NCBI GenBank assembly: GCA_948474755.1
Contig: CAOLHI010000643.1
Span: forward strand, 186,001 to 250,000
Origin: Ctenosaura bakeri
Lineage: Eukaryota > Chordata > Lepidosauria > Squamata > Iguanidae
Direction: 5' to 3'
Length of the DNA stretch: 64,000 nt
The notes under the pieces were generated by a model. The model saw nothing but the letters and a program-made list of their open reading frames with translations, was not told the origin of the DNA and searched no databases. Numbering within the stretch: the stretch's first letter is position 1; the number at the start of each line of letters is the position of its first letter. This document shows, one piece after another, positions 49,237 to 60,707 of this stretch. Made by a program: the position numbers and the translations under genes.

Positions 49237-50066
49237 TCATAGAAATCATAGAAATCATAGAAATGTAGAGTTGGAAGAGACCACACGGGCCATCCAGTCC
49301 AACTCCCTGTCATGCAGGAACACCCTCAAAGCACTCCCGACAGATGGCCATCAAGCCTCTGCTTAAAAACCTCCAAGGTAGGAGACTCCACTACTCTCCG
49401 AGGCAGCAGATTCCACTGCCGGACAGCCCTGACTGTCAGGAAGTTCTTCCTGAGGTTCAGGTGGAATCTCCTTTCCTGCAGCTTGAATCCATTGCTCCTT
49501 GTCCTGGTTTCTGGAGCAGCAGAAAACAAGCCCCCTCCTTCCTCTACGTGGCATCCCTTCAAATATTTAAACATGGCTATCATGTCCCCTCTTAACCTCC
49601 TTTTCTGCAGACTAAACATACCCAGCTCTCTCAGTCTATCCTCATAGGGCATGTTTTCCAGGCCTCTCACCATTTTGGTCACCCTCCTCTGGACTTGCTC
49701 CAGCTTGTCAATATCCTTCTTGAATTGGGGTGCCCAGAACTGGACACAGTATTCAAGATGGGGTCTAACCAAAGCAGAGTAGAGTGGTACCAGTACCTCC
49801 CTCGATCTAGACACCATACTCCTGTTGATGCAGCCGAGAATTGCATTGGCTTTCTTGGCTGCCGCATCACACTGCTGACTCATGTTCAGCTTGTGGTCTA
49901 TGAAGACTCCTAGATCCCTTTCACACGTACTGCTATCCAGCCACGTGTCCCCCATCCTATATTTCTGTATTCCATTATTTCTGCCTAAGTGTAGGACCTT
50001 ACATTTCTCTCTGTTGAATTTCATTTTGTTCGCCCTGGCCCAGCTCTCCAATCTAATTAATGTCCA
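49237..50066 (-). repeat. CR1 LINE, 5'-truncated, with an open 241-codon C-terminal frame
   Basis: On the minus strand the frame 50051-49326 encodes the CR1 reverse-transcriptase C-terminal region. It has [15 protein letters not shown], the [15 protein letters not shown] stretch, [47 protein letters not shown] and [16 protein letters not shown], and ends normally. The 3' UTR and ATTTCTATGATT-type terminal repeats reach 49237. The polymerase catalytic box lies upstream and is lost, so the copy is dead on arrival. The intact frame indicates a young insertion. CR1 elements move by target-primed reverse transcription. Confidence 0.95.
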
Positions 50067-50681
50067 AATTGTGATAGCAACTGTCTTTCATGTGCTAGCT
50101 TCATCAGGACATCTAATAACTTGTATTCATGTCTCGGTAGCCTCTTTAGAAATAAACTTGAACAAGATGTAAAACTTTTTTGGACAGTGCTATCTCTTCA
50201 GCAAATTTTCATTTTAATTAAATGTCATACTTCAAATAACTGATGAGTGAGTATTCCATAAGCTGGTAATGGAGTTTGCCTCATCACCTCATAAGCACAG
50301 ATTGCTAAACTAGTCACTAAGGACATACTTCCTGATTATAATTTGCATCTGGGAATATGTTGTTTTTCCCCTCTCCACTTAAATAAATGCATTCAAGAAA
50401 TTATGATTCTGGCAAACTTCAGAACAGAGGACATATGGTCTATGCCCCCTCCTCCAATTTTGAAAATACAAAAGAAACATGTATAAGGAATGTATCCCCC
50501 CCCCTTTTTTTTTTTTGCCTATCTATGCTGTTATTTTCTGCCTAAAGTTTTTTTGTTTCTTTGCTAGCAGTGTATTGCTCTCCCCAGATCTTACACATTA
50601 GCTTAGGTTGAAATATTGTCTTTGTGCTAATGGAAAGTATTGCCTTTATGCTAGTGGAAAACTATCAGCTCAGTCAGACCA
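50067..50681. other. Intronic DNA, nothing recognised
   Basis: Includes a C-run/T-run junction at about 50488-50516. No feature identified. Confidence 0.5.
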
Positions 50682-50909
50682 GGATTCATTCACACTGCAG
50701 AATTATCACTCTATCATTCCACTTCAACTGCCATGGTTTTGTCCTCTGGAATCCTCAGACTGGAAGAGTAGGGAAGGAAATTTAGAATTCTCATCCAGAG
50801 CCCTCCAATGCCTGAGTTGACTACAAACCCCAATATTTCACAGAATCTTGGAGTCATGGCAGCTAAAGTGGAATAATTGTGCTATCATTATGTACTGTGT
50901 ATGAACCCC
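50682..50909. mobile_element. Palindromic MITE, CTGCAG-type end
   Basis: Left GGATTCATTCACACTGCAGA and right GTACTGTGTATGAACCC form an imperfect TIR. The core has TTCCACTTCAACTGCCATGG against TCATGGCAGCTAAAGTGGAA. This is a well-known lizard DNA-element type (AAATCCCAGGATTCCAT core). Target duplication not resolved. Confidence 0.6.
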
Positions 50910-51555
50910 TGGTTTTTGCTAATGTCCCTTACTGAATGAAAAGCTGCCTTAATGATCTGAAAAACGTCAAACTATATGGGTGATGGGCAGAAGATTACAG
51001 TACAAAGGTGGGATTAGTGATAATTGGTTATACTTGCTTCACAAATGCAAGACCAGAAGCCTAATAGCAAATTGTCAGCATTTGAAATAGTTCTGCAACT
51101 TTGTAAGAGAAAAAATATGATTACTAATGTAGAAAGACAACAATATAGACAAACCAGTGAAGTCAATTACTCTATACTATACTTTAGCATTCTCTATAAT
51201 ATATGGTCTTGCAAATAAGCCTGGAGAACAGTAAATAGTCCTTGACTAATAGTGGGTTGCTGCTAGACTTGTTACAGATGGGACATGAGGACTGAGGCTG
51301 TCCTAACATTATCATTCTGGGTATAGTCGTTATTGTCATTTTTGTCTTTGAATCTTAGGGATACTCTGGAATGATTTAAGAAATATTTCTTGTTAACTTT
51401 ATGGGGCTGCGTCTGTTTCACAACCATTTAACATTGTGGTTTGCTAAGGTGCCATGAAAAAGAGTATTGTGTTTGTTTAAAGTACATTGATTCTTGAGCA
51501 GGACGATGTCCCCATTCTGAATTGGATGGTGTTATTGTGGTTTGGAACATACCAT
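50910..51555. other. Intronic DNA, nothing recognised
   Basis: No feature identified. Confidence 0.5.
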
Positions 51556-51735
51556 GGCCATTTCTGCACTAGACTGTTATAGTGCTATGATTCCACTTTC
51601 AACATCCTACGGAATCCTGGGGTTTGCAGTTTTGGGAGGGGCCACCTGGCCCCTTCCGAAACTGCAAACCCCAGGATTCCATAGGATATTGAAAGTGGAA
51701 TCATAGTGCTATAACAGTCTACTGAGGAAATGGCT
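51556..51735. mobile_element. Near-perfect palindromic MITE, CAT flanks
   Basis: Left GGCCATTTCTGCACTAGACT, right AGTCTACTGAGGAAATGGCT. Arms of about 85 bases pair almost throughout (TGGGGTTTGCAGTTTTGGGA against the complementary right arm). CAT lies on both sides. Same family as 37247 and 61673. Confidence 0.75.
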
Positions 51736-52945
51736 CATGTCTTGAAAATGGTATCAGAGTTCTATTAGTGTTGTGTTCTGTCTTCAGTGTTGTGTTCTGC
51801 AGCAGTAACTACTCAAGGATTTTAAAGCTGCAGAGTGAGTCATCAGATTCCCATGTGAACTAGCATCCATTAACACATTAATCTTACAACTTGTATGAAA
51901 ATGTGGCAGACAAGCTTGTCTAGAAGTGACTGTATGTATGGAAAACAAGTAAAGTAAATGTATGAGCTGACTTCCTTTCAGTAGTCAGCTTTTTGTTTTC
52001 AGGCTTAAACATTAGCATTTGACAAAAAATATCTTCATAACTGTTTATTCTAATAATTTGATTATTTGTGCCTTGTTAGACAATTGTCTTTGTGGGGAAA
52101 GGATTCTTTTTTCACAGTTGCAGTGGTTACCTTTTCTATAACCAATTGTCTTGAAAGTATATCAGGTGTTTTCTGTTGGAGAGTTTATTTTGTGTAAGGA
52201 GGCTGCTGGACATGTCTTTCTGACATTTTGTTTATGTGAATAGTGCTCAGTATGCTGATCAGAGTTGTCCAGGGTTCTTTTGAAATTTAACAGCAGAATA
52301 TCATTGAAGAACATGCTTTGATAATCCATGTAATTGTACAAGGTGTCATAAATAGTTATGATGTTAATTAGTACTTTAAACTATATTTTAATGTGCTTAA
52401 AAAGAAAGATAGATTTTTTCTATTCTTTACAGTGCCTGTAAATAGCTAGCTTGCTTTTCCATATTTATCACTATAAATTTAAAGTATTTGAATGCAAAAT
52501 GTTGCCAGAATGTGTTTTGGTTGGTACGGTCATCTTTTCTTTTCTTTTCTTTTTTTCCAGTGTAAGAAATAATGAGACATATAAAAAAAAAGTGGAAGGC
52601 TTTCAAAACAATGCCTCATTTTTGCCCCCAATGTACCTGCACAATTTCCTTTGTATGTGAAATTCAGGGAAGGTAGGGAATATGTTGAAGACAGCATCAA
52701 ATTTGCAAAATTGGGAAGAATTCTTCTACAATTCTGATTTAAATTCTTTGTCCAGGAACCACTCAAAATGGCAGCCCCCACATCATGTAGGACTGTACTT
52801 GTGAAATACTCGATATGACTATTGTAGCTGAAGGGATGGGCAATATCATACGAAATCCATGTGAATGGAAATGCAAATATTTTCACTATCACGAAATGTT
52901 ATTTATAGCAAGCAGTAATTATGGTTACTGCCAGAATTGTGCAGT
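51736..52945. other. Intronic DNA, nothing recognised
   Basis: AT-rich; nothing recognised. A short tandem (GTGTTGTGTTCTG) doublet lies near 51768-51798. Confidence 0.5.
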
Positions 52946-53080
52946 AGGAGTTGGTGTGGGTAGCCATGCTAGTTTGTTGCAAGATCAGGAGCACGAGTCT
53001 GCAGAACCTCAAAGATTAACAAGTTTTATCTAACAGAAGATTTTGTGGACTCCAGCTCACTTCATCAGTTGTCTGATGAG
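52946..53080 (+). repeat. Unclassified interspersed repeat
   Basis: GGTAGCCATGCTAGTTTGTT, AACCTCAAAGATTAACAAGT, TTTTGTGGACTCCAGCTCAC and TTCATCAGTTGTCTGATGAG match a widespread reptile repeat with a GTGGACTxCAGxxCACTTCATCAG core. A shorter copy lies at 62831-62910. I do not name its class. Confidence 0.55.
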
Positions 53081-53877
53081 TGCTGTACGGTTGTTTTTAT
53101 AGTTCTGCAAGAAGACTCATTTTTCCTTCCAAAATTGCCTTTCTAGTTTAGTGTAAATGTGGGTGGCCTAATTAGTTTCCGACACTAAAATACTGTCCTG
53201 AATCAAATTGTGGATCTGTCAGCAGCATTACAAGCATATCTGACAGGAATCACAATTATTTTAAAAGTCGTGACTATCGTCCAGAACAAAAATCTGTGTC
53301 AGTTTCTTTTTTCTTCTCTGCAATTGTAGTGAGGGTAGCATAGAAACTGATACTTTGCTCCCCAGGCAGTTTACTCCAAGTGTTTCTCTTATTTCTTTCC
53401 CTCCCCCAACTTGTTTTGTTGGTCTGAGGATTTTGGCAGTTAGTCCAGCTCCTTTGTGAACAGTAGGAAAGGCAGGGGGAATTTGAGAGGGGGAAAAAAT
53501 CTTGTTTTATGAGAGAAACCGCAGTGGCTAAAGAGGGGGAGCATAGAATAGGTTTTTCAGATTTGGAAGACGAGTATGTTGGCTCCTTGAGTGTCTGAAA
53601 CTATGCCAGAACTGAGAGGTAGGAATTCTGGCAACGTTTCAGATAAAGCCAGCTCCTGCTTTCTGTTAACAGCCTGGCCCACATAGTTAAGAATGGAAAA
53701 CTCTGACTGTGCTTTTGAAGCTACAGGAAAAGTATGTGGTCTACTGTGCTTTGAGTTGCTAGATAAATAATTGTCAGCAGTGCTCCAAAGTTTTAGTCTT
53801 TTAACAGAGAAATGCAAAGTGAAACTTCAGTGTCTACTATAAACACGAGCTTGCCAACATCTCTGCACTGCAGATGA

Positions 53878-53925
<48 letters not shown>

Positions 53926-54452
53926 TCCTCCTCCTTCTTATTCTTCTTCCTTCTCTCTCTGTCTGTTACCCATGTCTGATTTTTTCCTGGCTTTTTCTTG
54001 TTTTGATTAGTTTCCATTTGTTTGTTTGTTTGTTTGCTTGTTTTTCTTCTTCTGTTACTAAAAATGTGCCATTTGAACTGGTTTTAAACTGATTTTAGCT
54101 TAGCTTTTTGAACATTATTTTGTTTTTAAGTTTTTTTTTTAAAAAAAACAAATAAATGTCCTTTGAGAAAGCAAATTAGAGCAAACATGTTTGTATGCTT
54201 CCAAGCTGAACTGAATTATTTCATTTCTGTTAATGTTTTACTCTGCTGTGTAAAAGTAAATGAGTAAATATCTCTAGTGAAATTATTAACGTACAAGCAA
54301 CAAAACAGCACAACTTTAGGTATGTTTCTTAATAATCAAGTTCCACAGTGGCTCTGTGGGATTTGCTCCAACCTACTTCCATACAGGATTGTAGTTAAGT
54401 GTAAAGATTTTGGGAGACACAGATTGATCTTCACTGAGAATATACATAAATA
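53081..54452. other. Intronic DNA with a (CAT)n tract
   Basis: A (CAT)n microsatellite of 16 units lies at 53878-53925, followed by CT-rich sequence, and TTTG units at about 54019-54040. No gene seen. Confidence 0.6.
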
Positions 54453-54838
54453 CAGTAATCCCTCCACATTCACTAGGGTTAGGAGCACAGGACCCCCATG
54501 AAAGTGAAAAAAACATGAATAACTCTAGGCCTTCCCAAACCATATTCAGTACACAAAAAAAGTTTGATCACCATATTCAACCCACTACGGATTCATTTGA
54601 GGCATCAGGGTCCCTTCACAAGGCAGAAGTGGGTGGCTGGTGGGGCTTACTGACCCCTGCACGGCTGCCCCATGCCATCTTTAATTGGAAATTATTAGCC
54701 TCGTTTGCAGTTTCTCAGTCTTACGAGGCCTGCAGTCCCTATTAAAAATGGCATAGGGAGGCAGCAGAAGTGACAGCAAATAATCCATGAATAATCAAAT
54801 CTGCAAAAGTGAAACCTGCAAATGTGAAAGGCTGGCTG
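54453..54838 (+). mobile_element. TA-type MITE (CAGTxxxCCCTC family)
   Basis: Starts CAGTAATCCCTCCACATTC after TA and ends AATGTGAAAGGCTGGCTG. Collinear with 21983-22364 and 36434-36830. The right flank TA has decayed to TT. It ends 272 bases upstream of the first NCAM2 exon in the window. Confidence 0.8.
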
Positions 54839-55110
54839 TTCTTGAATGTCACCTGGGTCTAGGAAAGGGAGAACAAGGAATTTCATTCTCTTACTTATCT
54901 TGATCACTGTATCCTTAGTCTCTGAAATCTGCTACCCAGTTGCTGCTTATGGTGCTGTAACTATTCCAAGAGGTCAGTATGGTCTCTTTCAGCTAGTATT
55001 CCAGTTTATAAAGAAAAGATTGTATGTATGAATTTAATGTGTGAGGTTCCCCACCACCACAGATGGCACATACAAAACTCTAAATACACTTCTTTTTTTA
55101 TGTTTTACAG

Positions 55111-55182
55111 CACTTCAAGTATCAATTTCTCTGAGTAAGGTAGAAGTCAGTGTGGGTGTATCCAAGTTCTTCACATGTACAG
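55111..55182 (+). CDS. NCAM2: NCAM2 exon, start of Ig domain 1 (exon 2 by family order)
   Basis: This 72-base exon follows a pyrimidine-rich acceptor ending tgttttacag and is followed by donor gtatgc. It enters with two bases of a split codon, has 23 full codons and leaves one base. The protein runs through LQVSISLSKVEVSVG to KFFTCT, the N-terminal strands of the first Ig domain of neural cell adhesion molecule 2, including the first Ig1 cysteine. In the family this begins just after signal-peptide cleavage, so the mature N terminus lies at or next to this exon. NCAM2 is a cell-surface homophilic adhesion protein of neurons, best known in olfactory axons. Paralogue NCAM1 is the main alternative, but residues here and in the next exons fit NCAM2 better. 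The exon is too short to show up as an ORF and rests on splice sites, phase and family match. Confidence 0.95.
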
Positions 55183-57359
55183 GTATGCATATTTGCATAA
55201 TTACAGCATTTTAAAGAAAAAAAAACTAAACTGGATGTATTACTACTTTGTTCATGTTATAATAAAAAAACAAATTCATTTGCATGGGGAAAAAGAGGTA
55301 CTGTGCATCATGCTGGTTCTTTCAGATGCCTTATTAAAATGACTTGGAATTGGGCACAGCTGAGATTTTACAGACTCTAGTTATCAGGTGAAGAATATTT
55401 TAATTTTAAAACATTCTTCTCCTGATAGAGAATAAAATGATGAAGGACATAATCTACAGGGAAAATCTCCTTCCAGTGGTATTCTTCTGTTTTGTTTATT
55501 CTGATTCTCACATCTACTAGTGCCTAAGTCATTATTTGTGCTGGACCAATTAGAATACATTTTTTAAAAATGCATGAAATCCCAGTACATGATTTTGTTT
55601 CACTGATAATGATTATGATGATTAACCGTCTGACTTTTACTAGTGTAACTCTTCTGAAATGATTGTCAGAATTTCCTCCAGTGAAAGGAATAATTAACTT
55701 TGGTATGTTTGTCCGATTCCAGTTTTGTCAACTGAAATAAATAATTCTTACTGCATATTTATAGATGTGGTAGGTGTTGCCCACTAAGGAAATGTAGGTT
55801 ATGAAAGAATTGATTTTGAAATTAGGGAAACTAAGGGAAACGAATATGAGATGACAAGTGGAAGATGTTTGTTTAGTCAGTGGAAGGAAAGTCAGAAAAG
55901 AAGGGAAGGAGATGAGTATAATGTGTCCAATGGCTGAAAGCTGGAGCAGTACAAGAAGTGAAACAGCTGGTGACAGTTTTGAATTTAAGAATGGAGAAAC
56001 TGCATCTGGGTAAGATCTTAACTTGGCCATTGCTGGTCTGGGGACCTGTAAGTAACAGTTGTAGGGAAATGGATGAACAAGAACATCTGAAGTGCAGTGG
56101 GCTAGCAGGCCAAGGTGGCATTTAGAATTGCACCGGCTTGTCACCATGTGGAAAATAGAATTTAGTAATAAAATAAAAAAATCTGAAAATCAGATATTAT
56201 CTGTTGGTATATAACTGAAAGTGCTATGAGAAAATGTAAAAAGTATACCGTAATAAACACTGAAACTGACATGCTGAAAATACAAGTTCATTAGATGTTA
56301 TCGCCACAGAACAACTGAAGAATAAGCACACTAAAGTTGTTCCCTTTGACATCAGGCCCTCCATGACACCTTGCTTAAACAGCAGCAATCTTTCCTTTTA
56401 TTTTTATTTCACATAGTAAGGGACAAAGATTGTAACTTCAATAACTCTGAAAAAGGCATGGACTAACTTCTGAGCATTTGTATTATTCGTTTCCATTTCC
56501 AGGTACAAACTAGAGAGTTTGTCGTGACACTGATTTCTAATTTAGAGCTATAATTTAGATCAATACGTTTAAAATTTATGCTCATTTCTTTCCTTGGAAT
56601 AACACATTTGAATATGCTTATTTGAATAATGTGCATGTAAGTCCCTATTTTGAGGGATCACAAGGTTTCCCAAAATGTGAAGTGTCTGGATTTGTTTGTG
56701 GATGCTTAAGTACACGTATGGATCATCCAGATACAATATCTAGCCATCATTGCTTGGAAACTTTATTAGGTCTATTGCTCTCAGATCCCCTAGTCAGCTA
56801 TGAATGAAAGAGACACTGGAGCACTGCATCCCACTGATACCAGTGGGGCTTACTTCTCACTATTCATATATGGAATTGTACTATTAGGTTGACTTGTTGA
56901 GATAATTGTTTGTGAACACATTCTATTTTTTTCTTTGTGTGTGTTACTGTAGTATGTAGAAATATCTGTTTCTGCATTCAGAGGAGGGATATTTTTGAAT
57001 ACTATGAAAATACTAGAAATAGAAAAAGAGAAATACTCTTATGTTCTTTCTCCTCTTGTGCTCATGCATATAAAGTTCTCCAACAGCCCTTTGTTTTCTT
57101 TTTTTAAAATGTAAAGTGCAAATAAAAATGTATAAAAGCAACAACATAACTAGGCATGTTAGACATAATAATCTACAATTCACTGCTGTTTCTTTCTGGA
57201 AGGACAAATTTGCTTGGACTTGTTTTTTTTACTTTTTTTTTGTTAAAGAACATGCAATTGTCTTCCAAAATAAGTTATTTAAGTTAGATTGTAAAATATT
57301 TGTTTGTGAATATAGTATGTATACTTATTTGTTCACTCTTTTATTTTATCTTATTTTAG
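55183..57359 (+). other. NCAM2: NCAM2 intron 2
   Basis: Intron of 2177 bases between the two Ig1 exons, with gt...ag ends. It is AT-rich, and I recognise no repeat family or secondary exon in it. The 3' end has several T-runs before the acceptor. Confidence 0.9.
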
Positions 57360-57566
57360 TAATTGGTGAGCCGGAGAGTATAGATTGGTACAATCCACAA
57401 GGAGAGAAGATTGTTTCCAATCAAAGAGTAGTAGTACAGAAAGAAGGTGTCAGATCACGGCTAACTATTTACAATGCTAATATAGAAGATGCTGGAATAT
57501 ACAGGTGTCAAGCAACAGATTCAAGAGGACTAACTCAAGAAGCTACTGTTGTTTTAGAAATTTACC
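57360..57566 (+). CDS. NCAM2: NCAM2 exon, remainder of Ig domain 1 (exon 3 by family order)
   Basis: The 207-base exon lies between acceptor ttattttag and a consensus donor gtaagt, in phase 1-1 like its neighbours. Its two leading bases complete a GTA codon with the G left by the previous exon. Recognisable NCAM2 features are [12 protein letters not shown] with the Ig1 core tryptophan, [18 protein letters not shown], and DAGIYRC with the second Ig1 cysteine, ending at VVLEIY. Ig1 of the NCAM family takes part with Ig2 in homophilic contacts. The frame happens to be open upstream into the intron to an ATG near 57116, but that stretch does not resemble the family and the acceptor at 57358-57359 is clear, so it is not coding. 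There are no frameshifts or stops in the exon. Confidence 0.98.
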
Positions 57567-58308
57567 GTAAGTAAATACAGATCTAATGGTATGATTTTCT
57601 CTTTTCCCATCTTGTACAAAATTGTGAGTACAGTATTGTAGATGTAATGTGGAAATTAATGGCCTTTTCCTTATGTTCTTTTTAAAAGGTGTGTACATGA
57701 GAAGAAACTTTAATATATCTTCACAGCCCAAATACCCACTTATTTGTAACAGGAATCTTAGGATTTAATTGAAAAGAGGTGGTATAAGAGAACCAAAATT
57801 ACTCCAAAATTCATTTGTGATTATTCTGATTAACCAAAGATTCTTTTATCCTGGAGGACATGTACATTCATAAACTCACATATTTCATACTGGTACCACT
57901 TGCCCAATTATTGGGTACCCAAAACAAGTTTCCAGGTCATAGTGGTAGCCTGTTCCCTTAGGAGAATTCATTTATTCTGAAGAAGTTTTGTAGAAAGCAA
58001 TAAACCTTAAAGATTGATGCATTTATTTTTGCATTATTGTCGTTGTTGTTTGGTAGATTGGTGCCTATTCACTAGGTGAAGTTTATTGAAGAAGCTTGTC
58101 CCCTTGACAATTTATGTTGAAAAAAAGTTTTAAAATATATTTTATTTATTTCTCTTGCAACAGAATAATATGGTGAGAATCCTTTCCTATCTTATGCAGC
58201 ACTTTTAACACCGTTGAGTGCTGAAGAAATACAGTTATTGCATATATATATGAACTCTCTGCAAAAATCAGGAACTGTTGAAATTTGTTTTTTGTTTTTG
58301 TTTTTTAG
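57567..58308 (+). other. NCAM2: NCAM2 intron 3
   Basis: Short intron of 742 bases separating the Ig1 and Ig2 exons, donor gtaagt and acceptor in a long T/TTTG tract. No recognisable repeat inside. Confidence 0.93.
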
Positions 58309-58452
58309 AAAAGCTCACATTCCAAGATATCACATCACCACAAGAATTTGTACAAGGAGAAGATGTACAAGTCATTTGCCGTGTTACTAGTTCACCTGCA
58401 CCTATTGTCAGCTGGTTGTATCAAAATGAGGAAATCTCAAATATTGCTGACA
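58309..58452 (+). CDS. NCAM2: NCAM2 exon, first half of Ig domain 2 (exon 4 by family order)
   Basis: The 144-base exon follows a long T-rich tract ending ttttttag and is followed by donor gttagt. It is phase 1-1 and its first two bases complete a CAA codon (Gln) with the C left by the previous exon. The peptide includes [13 protein letters not shown], then VICRV with the first Ig2 cysteine and VSWLYQNEE with the Ig2 core tryptophan. These are the B and C strands of an I-set Ig domain. The 144-base length is the one I recall for the equivalent NCAM-family exon. The donor gttagt is a weaker match than gtaagt but acceptable. There is no disruption. Confidence 0.98.
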
Positions 58453-58801
58453 GTTAGTATTTTGGTAACTCTTTAAATTATGTTTTCATTCTCTGTTCAG
58501 CCAGTTTAAAATACTAATACTACTACAAATAATAATATAAGGGATAATGTTGCAGTCACTAAGACAGTTAAGTTGACAGATAAGATTACTGCAATGTACT
58601 TTACTGTAACATTTGCCTTGACCACCTTTCCCTGGAACTTGCTGCCCTTCTAAATTTTTTATTTTCTATTCCTTGCATAAGGAAACAGTACCTTGGAAAT
58701 AGCAGCTCAGAGACACTGAATAACAATTGGGTAACAAGGTTTTGTTTTCTATTTAAAAAAAACTGTGTGGTTCATTAATAGAAACCAATTGTACATAGGT
58801 A

Positions 58802-59105
58802 ATAGAATCATAGAATCACGGAGCTGGAAGAGACCACAAGAGTCTTCAAGTCCAACCCCCTGCCATGCAGGAATACACAAAGCACTTCCAACAGAGACCC
58901 ATCCAGCCTCTGTTTAAAAACTTACAAAGAAGGAGACTACACCATATTCCAAGGCAGCACATTCCACTCTCAAATTGTTTCAAATTTCAAAAAGTTCTTC
59001 AGATGGAATCCCTTTTCCTCAACTTTGGAACCATTGCTCCTTGCCGTAATAGAATACCTTTCATTAAGACCATAATTGTTTTACAGAAGTGGCACATATA
59101 TGACA
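58802..59105 (-). repeat. CR1 LINE 3' fragment in NCAM2 intron 4
   Basis: AGAATCATAGAATCACGGAG, CTGGAAGAGACCACAAGAGT, CCAACCCCCTGCCATGCAGG and CCAGCCTCTGTTTAAAAACT are the CR1 3' end in reverse orientation. It is more diverged than the copy at 49237-50066. Confidence 0.9.
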
Positions 59106-59512
59106 CAGTCTTCTGAGTTCTCCAGAACTCTCTATTAGGCATCAGGGTACAAAACTGAAGGGACAAGAAAAGGAACATATTATGTCTTTTGTTTGCTATA
59201 GAAAATTACCACAACTAAACGAGGCTGTATCAGAATAAGAAGTCTTTCTGTATCCAAAAGAAACTGCACTACAATGAGTAATCCCTGCACTTGGTTTTAA
59301 TTTACTCTTTTTAAAAAAACATTATAAAGAGATGATCATAGTGCCCTGTACCACTGCTCTAAGTCATCTGTAAACTAAAAAAAAAAAAAAAAGACAATGA
59401 GGAGTTCCTAATTTCTGCTCTCTTGTCAGTGAAATCAGTGAAATGCATATCAGAAAGCTAAGTGTTGATAACATCTCTCTTTGCTGAGCCTTTAGCAACT
59501 TGCCAAGAAACA

Positions 59513-59718
59513 GGCCCCTGTCACACTATACTATTATAGCACTATTATTTCACTTTAACTCATGCTATGGAATCCTTGCAGTTTAGGGAGAAACGTTTAG
59601 AATTCTTAACCAGAGAGCTCTTGGGGTTCACTAAAGTACAAATCCCAGAATTCTGTAGAATGTGGCCATGGCATTAAAGTGTAATATTAGTGCTATAACA
59701 GTGTGGTGTGATAGGGTC
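59513..59718. mobile_element. Palindromic MITE in NCAM2 intron 4
   Basis: Left GGCCCCTGTCACACTATACT, right GTGTGGTGTGATAGGGTC. The core has CTATGGAATCCTTGCAGTTT and ACTAAAGTACAAATCCCAGA. Arms are diverged; related to the 50682 element. Confidence 0.6.
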
Positions 59719-60707
59719 AATAGACAATGACCATTCCACCAAGTTTCTACCTTTACTGCCTCTGTTTTGTCCCAACATGCCTGACAAAGGCTGCCTGAGT
59801 AATCAAATGGACCATTTTTATAAAACTTCAGTGAGAAATTCTTCATAGAAATGGCACCAAAAAATAGTGTTCTCCCAGCCAACTCAGAGTTGAAAGGTCT
59901 CTGGAGGAGGAGAAGATTTGAGTATGACCACAAGATTTATATTTTCCCATCAAAATTTAAAAAATTAAACCCATTGTTTTATTTGAAAACAATTTATGGT
60001 GCTAGGCATGTGATTCATGTCTTAAAAAAAAATCACTTGAGACCTTTGGGTTTTTTTCCACTTTGATGTGTTTGCACACACAAGCATGGACATGACTACT
60101 GAGCTTTGAGTAACACTGACTGTCTGACAACACCAGATCATTCAACATAGAAGCTTCATCTTTAGTAGTCAGATACTTGTATTTTGTATGAGCCTAAACT
60201 TAGATCCTGAGTAGAGTTAAAATCAAAGAGTACAAAGGGTGTGAAGTCTTATTCTTCATAGTGCATAAACCCATAAGTGGTAGCTTCTTCTCAAGGAACT
60301 CTGATGATATAATTTATTCTCTTTCAGTTCCCTTTTATTCATTTTTCCTTCTTGCCCTATGGCACTTTAAAAAAAAAAAAGAAATCATTTTTTAGCTGTT
60401 AGGGAAAGCGGTAGTTTAGATTGAATGATCTTGTCTGTTTATATTGCATACATTTGTTAAACTAAAGAAGGGGAAAATTTTAGGAAAACACAATAAAATC
60501 ATCTGAGACAGGAGAACTGAAGTGCTGAAACTATGTTTTATATGCAACTTGAAATGTGTTTGTTGATGGACACTTCCACAGTACAGTAGTAATAGTGGTT
60601 AAATCTTTTGTTTATTTTCTTAAAAATATCTTTTACTTTCAGTACCAGGTTCACAGCAGTGCCTTTACTTACTTGGTACTATTTTTATCTTTTGCATTCC
60701 TTTCCAG

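Larger units (their letters stand above)
1..55110 (+). other. NCAM2: NCAM2 intron 1, 3' part (at least 55 kb)
   Basis: No exon resembling an NCAM2 signal-peptide exon, and no other convincing protein-coding gene, was found upstream of 55111. The simplest reading is that the whole stretch lies in the first intron, which is known to be very long in this gene in other vertebrates. It is filled with interspersed repeats, listed separately, in unique AT-rich DNA. A lineage-specific noncoding RNA or enhancer inside it cannot be excluded from sequence alone. Confidence 0.75.
58453..60707 (+). other. NCAM2: NCAM2 intron 4
   Basis: Intron of 2255 bases interrupting Ig2. It contains a CR1 3' fragment (minus strand) and a palindromic MITE, both listed separately. 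The remainder is unremarkable AT-rich DNA with short A-runs. Confidence 0.92.

Noticed and set aside
22046..54745. Similar short frames beginning MNN-x-R-x-SQTIF at 22046, 36501 and 54515
   Set aside because: They lie at the same position in three copies of one TA-type MITE and have no transposase resemblance; similarity is due to the repeat.
55728..56147. 139-codon minus-strand frame inside NCAM2 intron 2
   Set aside because: Antisense within an intron, overlapping a second frame, no homology recognised.
57116..57359. Upstream extension of the NCAM2 exon frame to an ATG
   Set aside because: Translation does not resemble the family and a clean acceptor precedes 57360 in the right phase.
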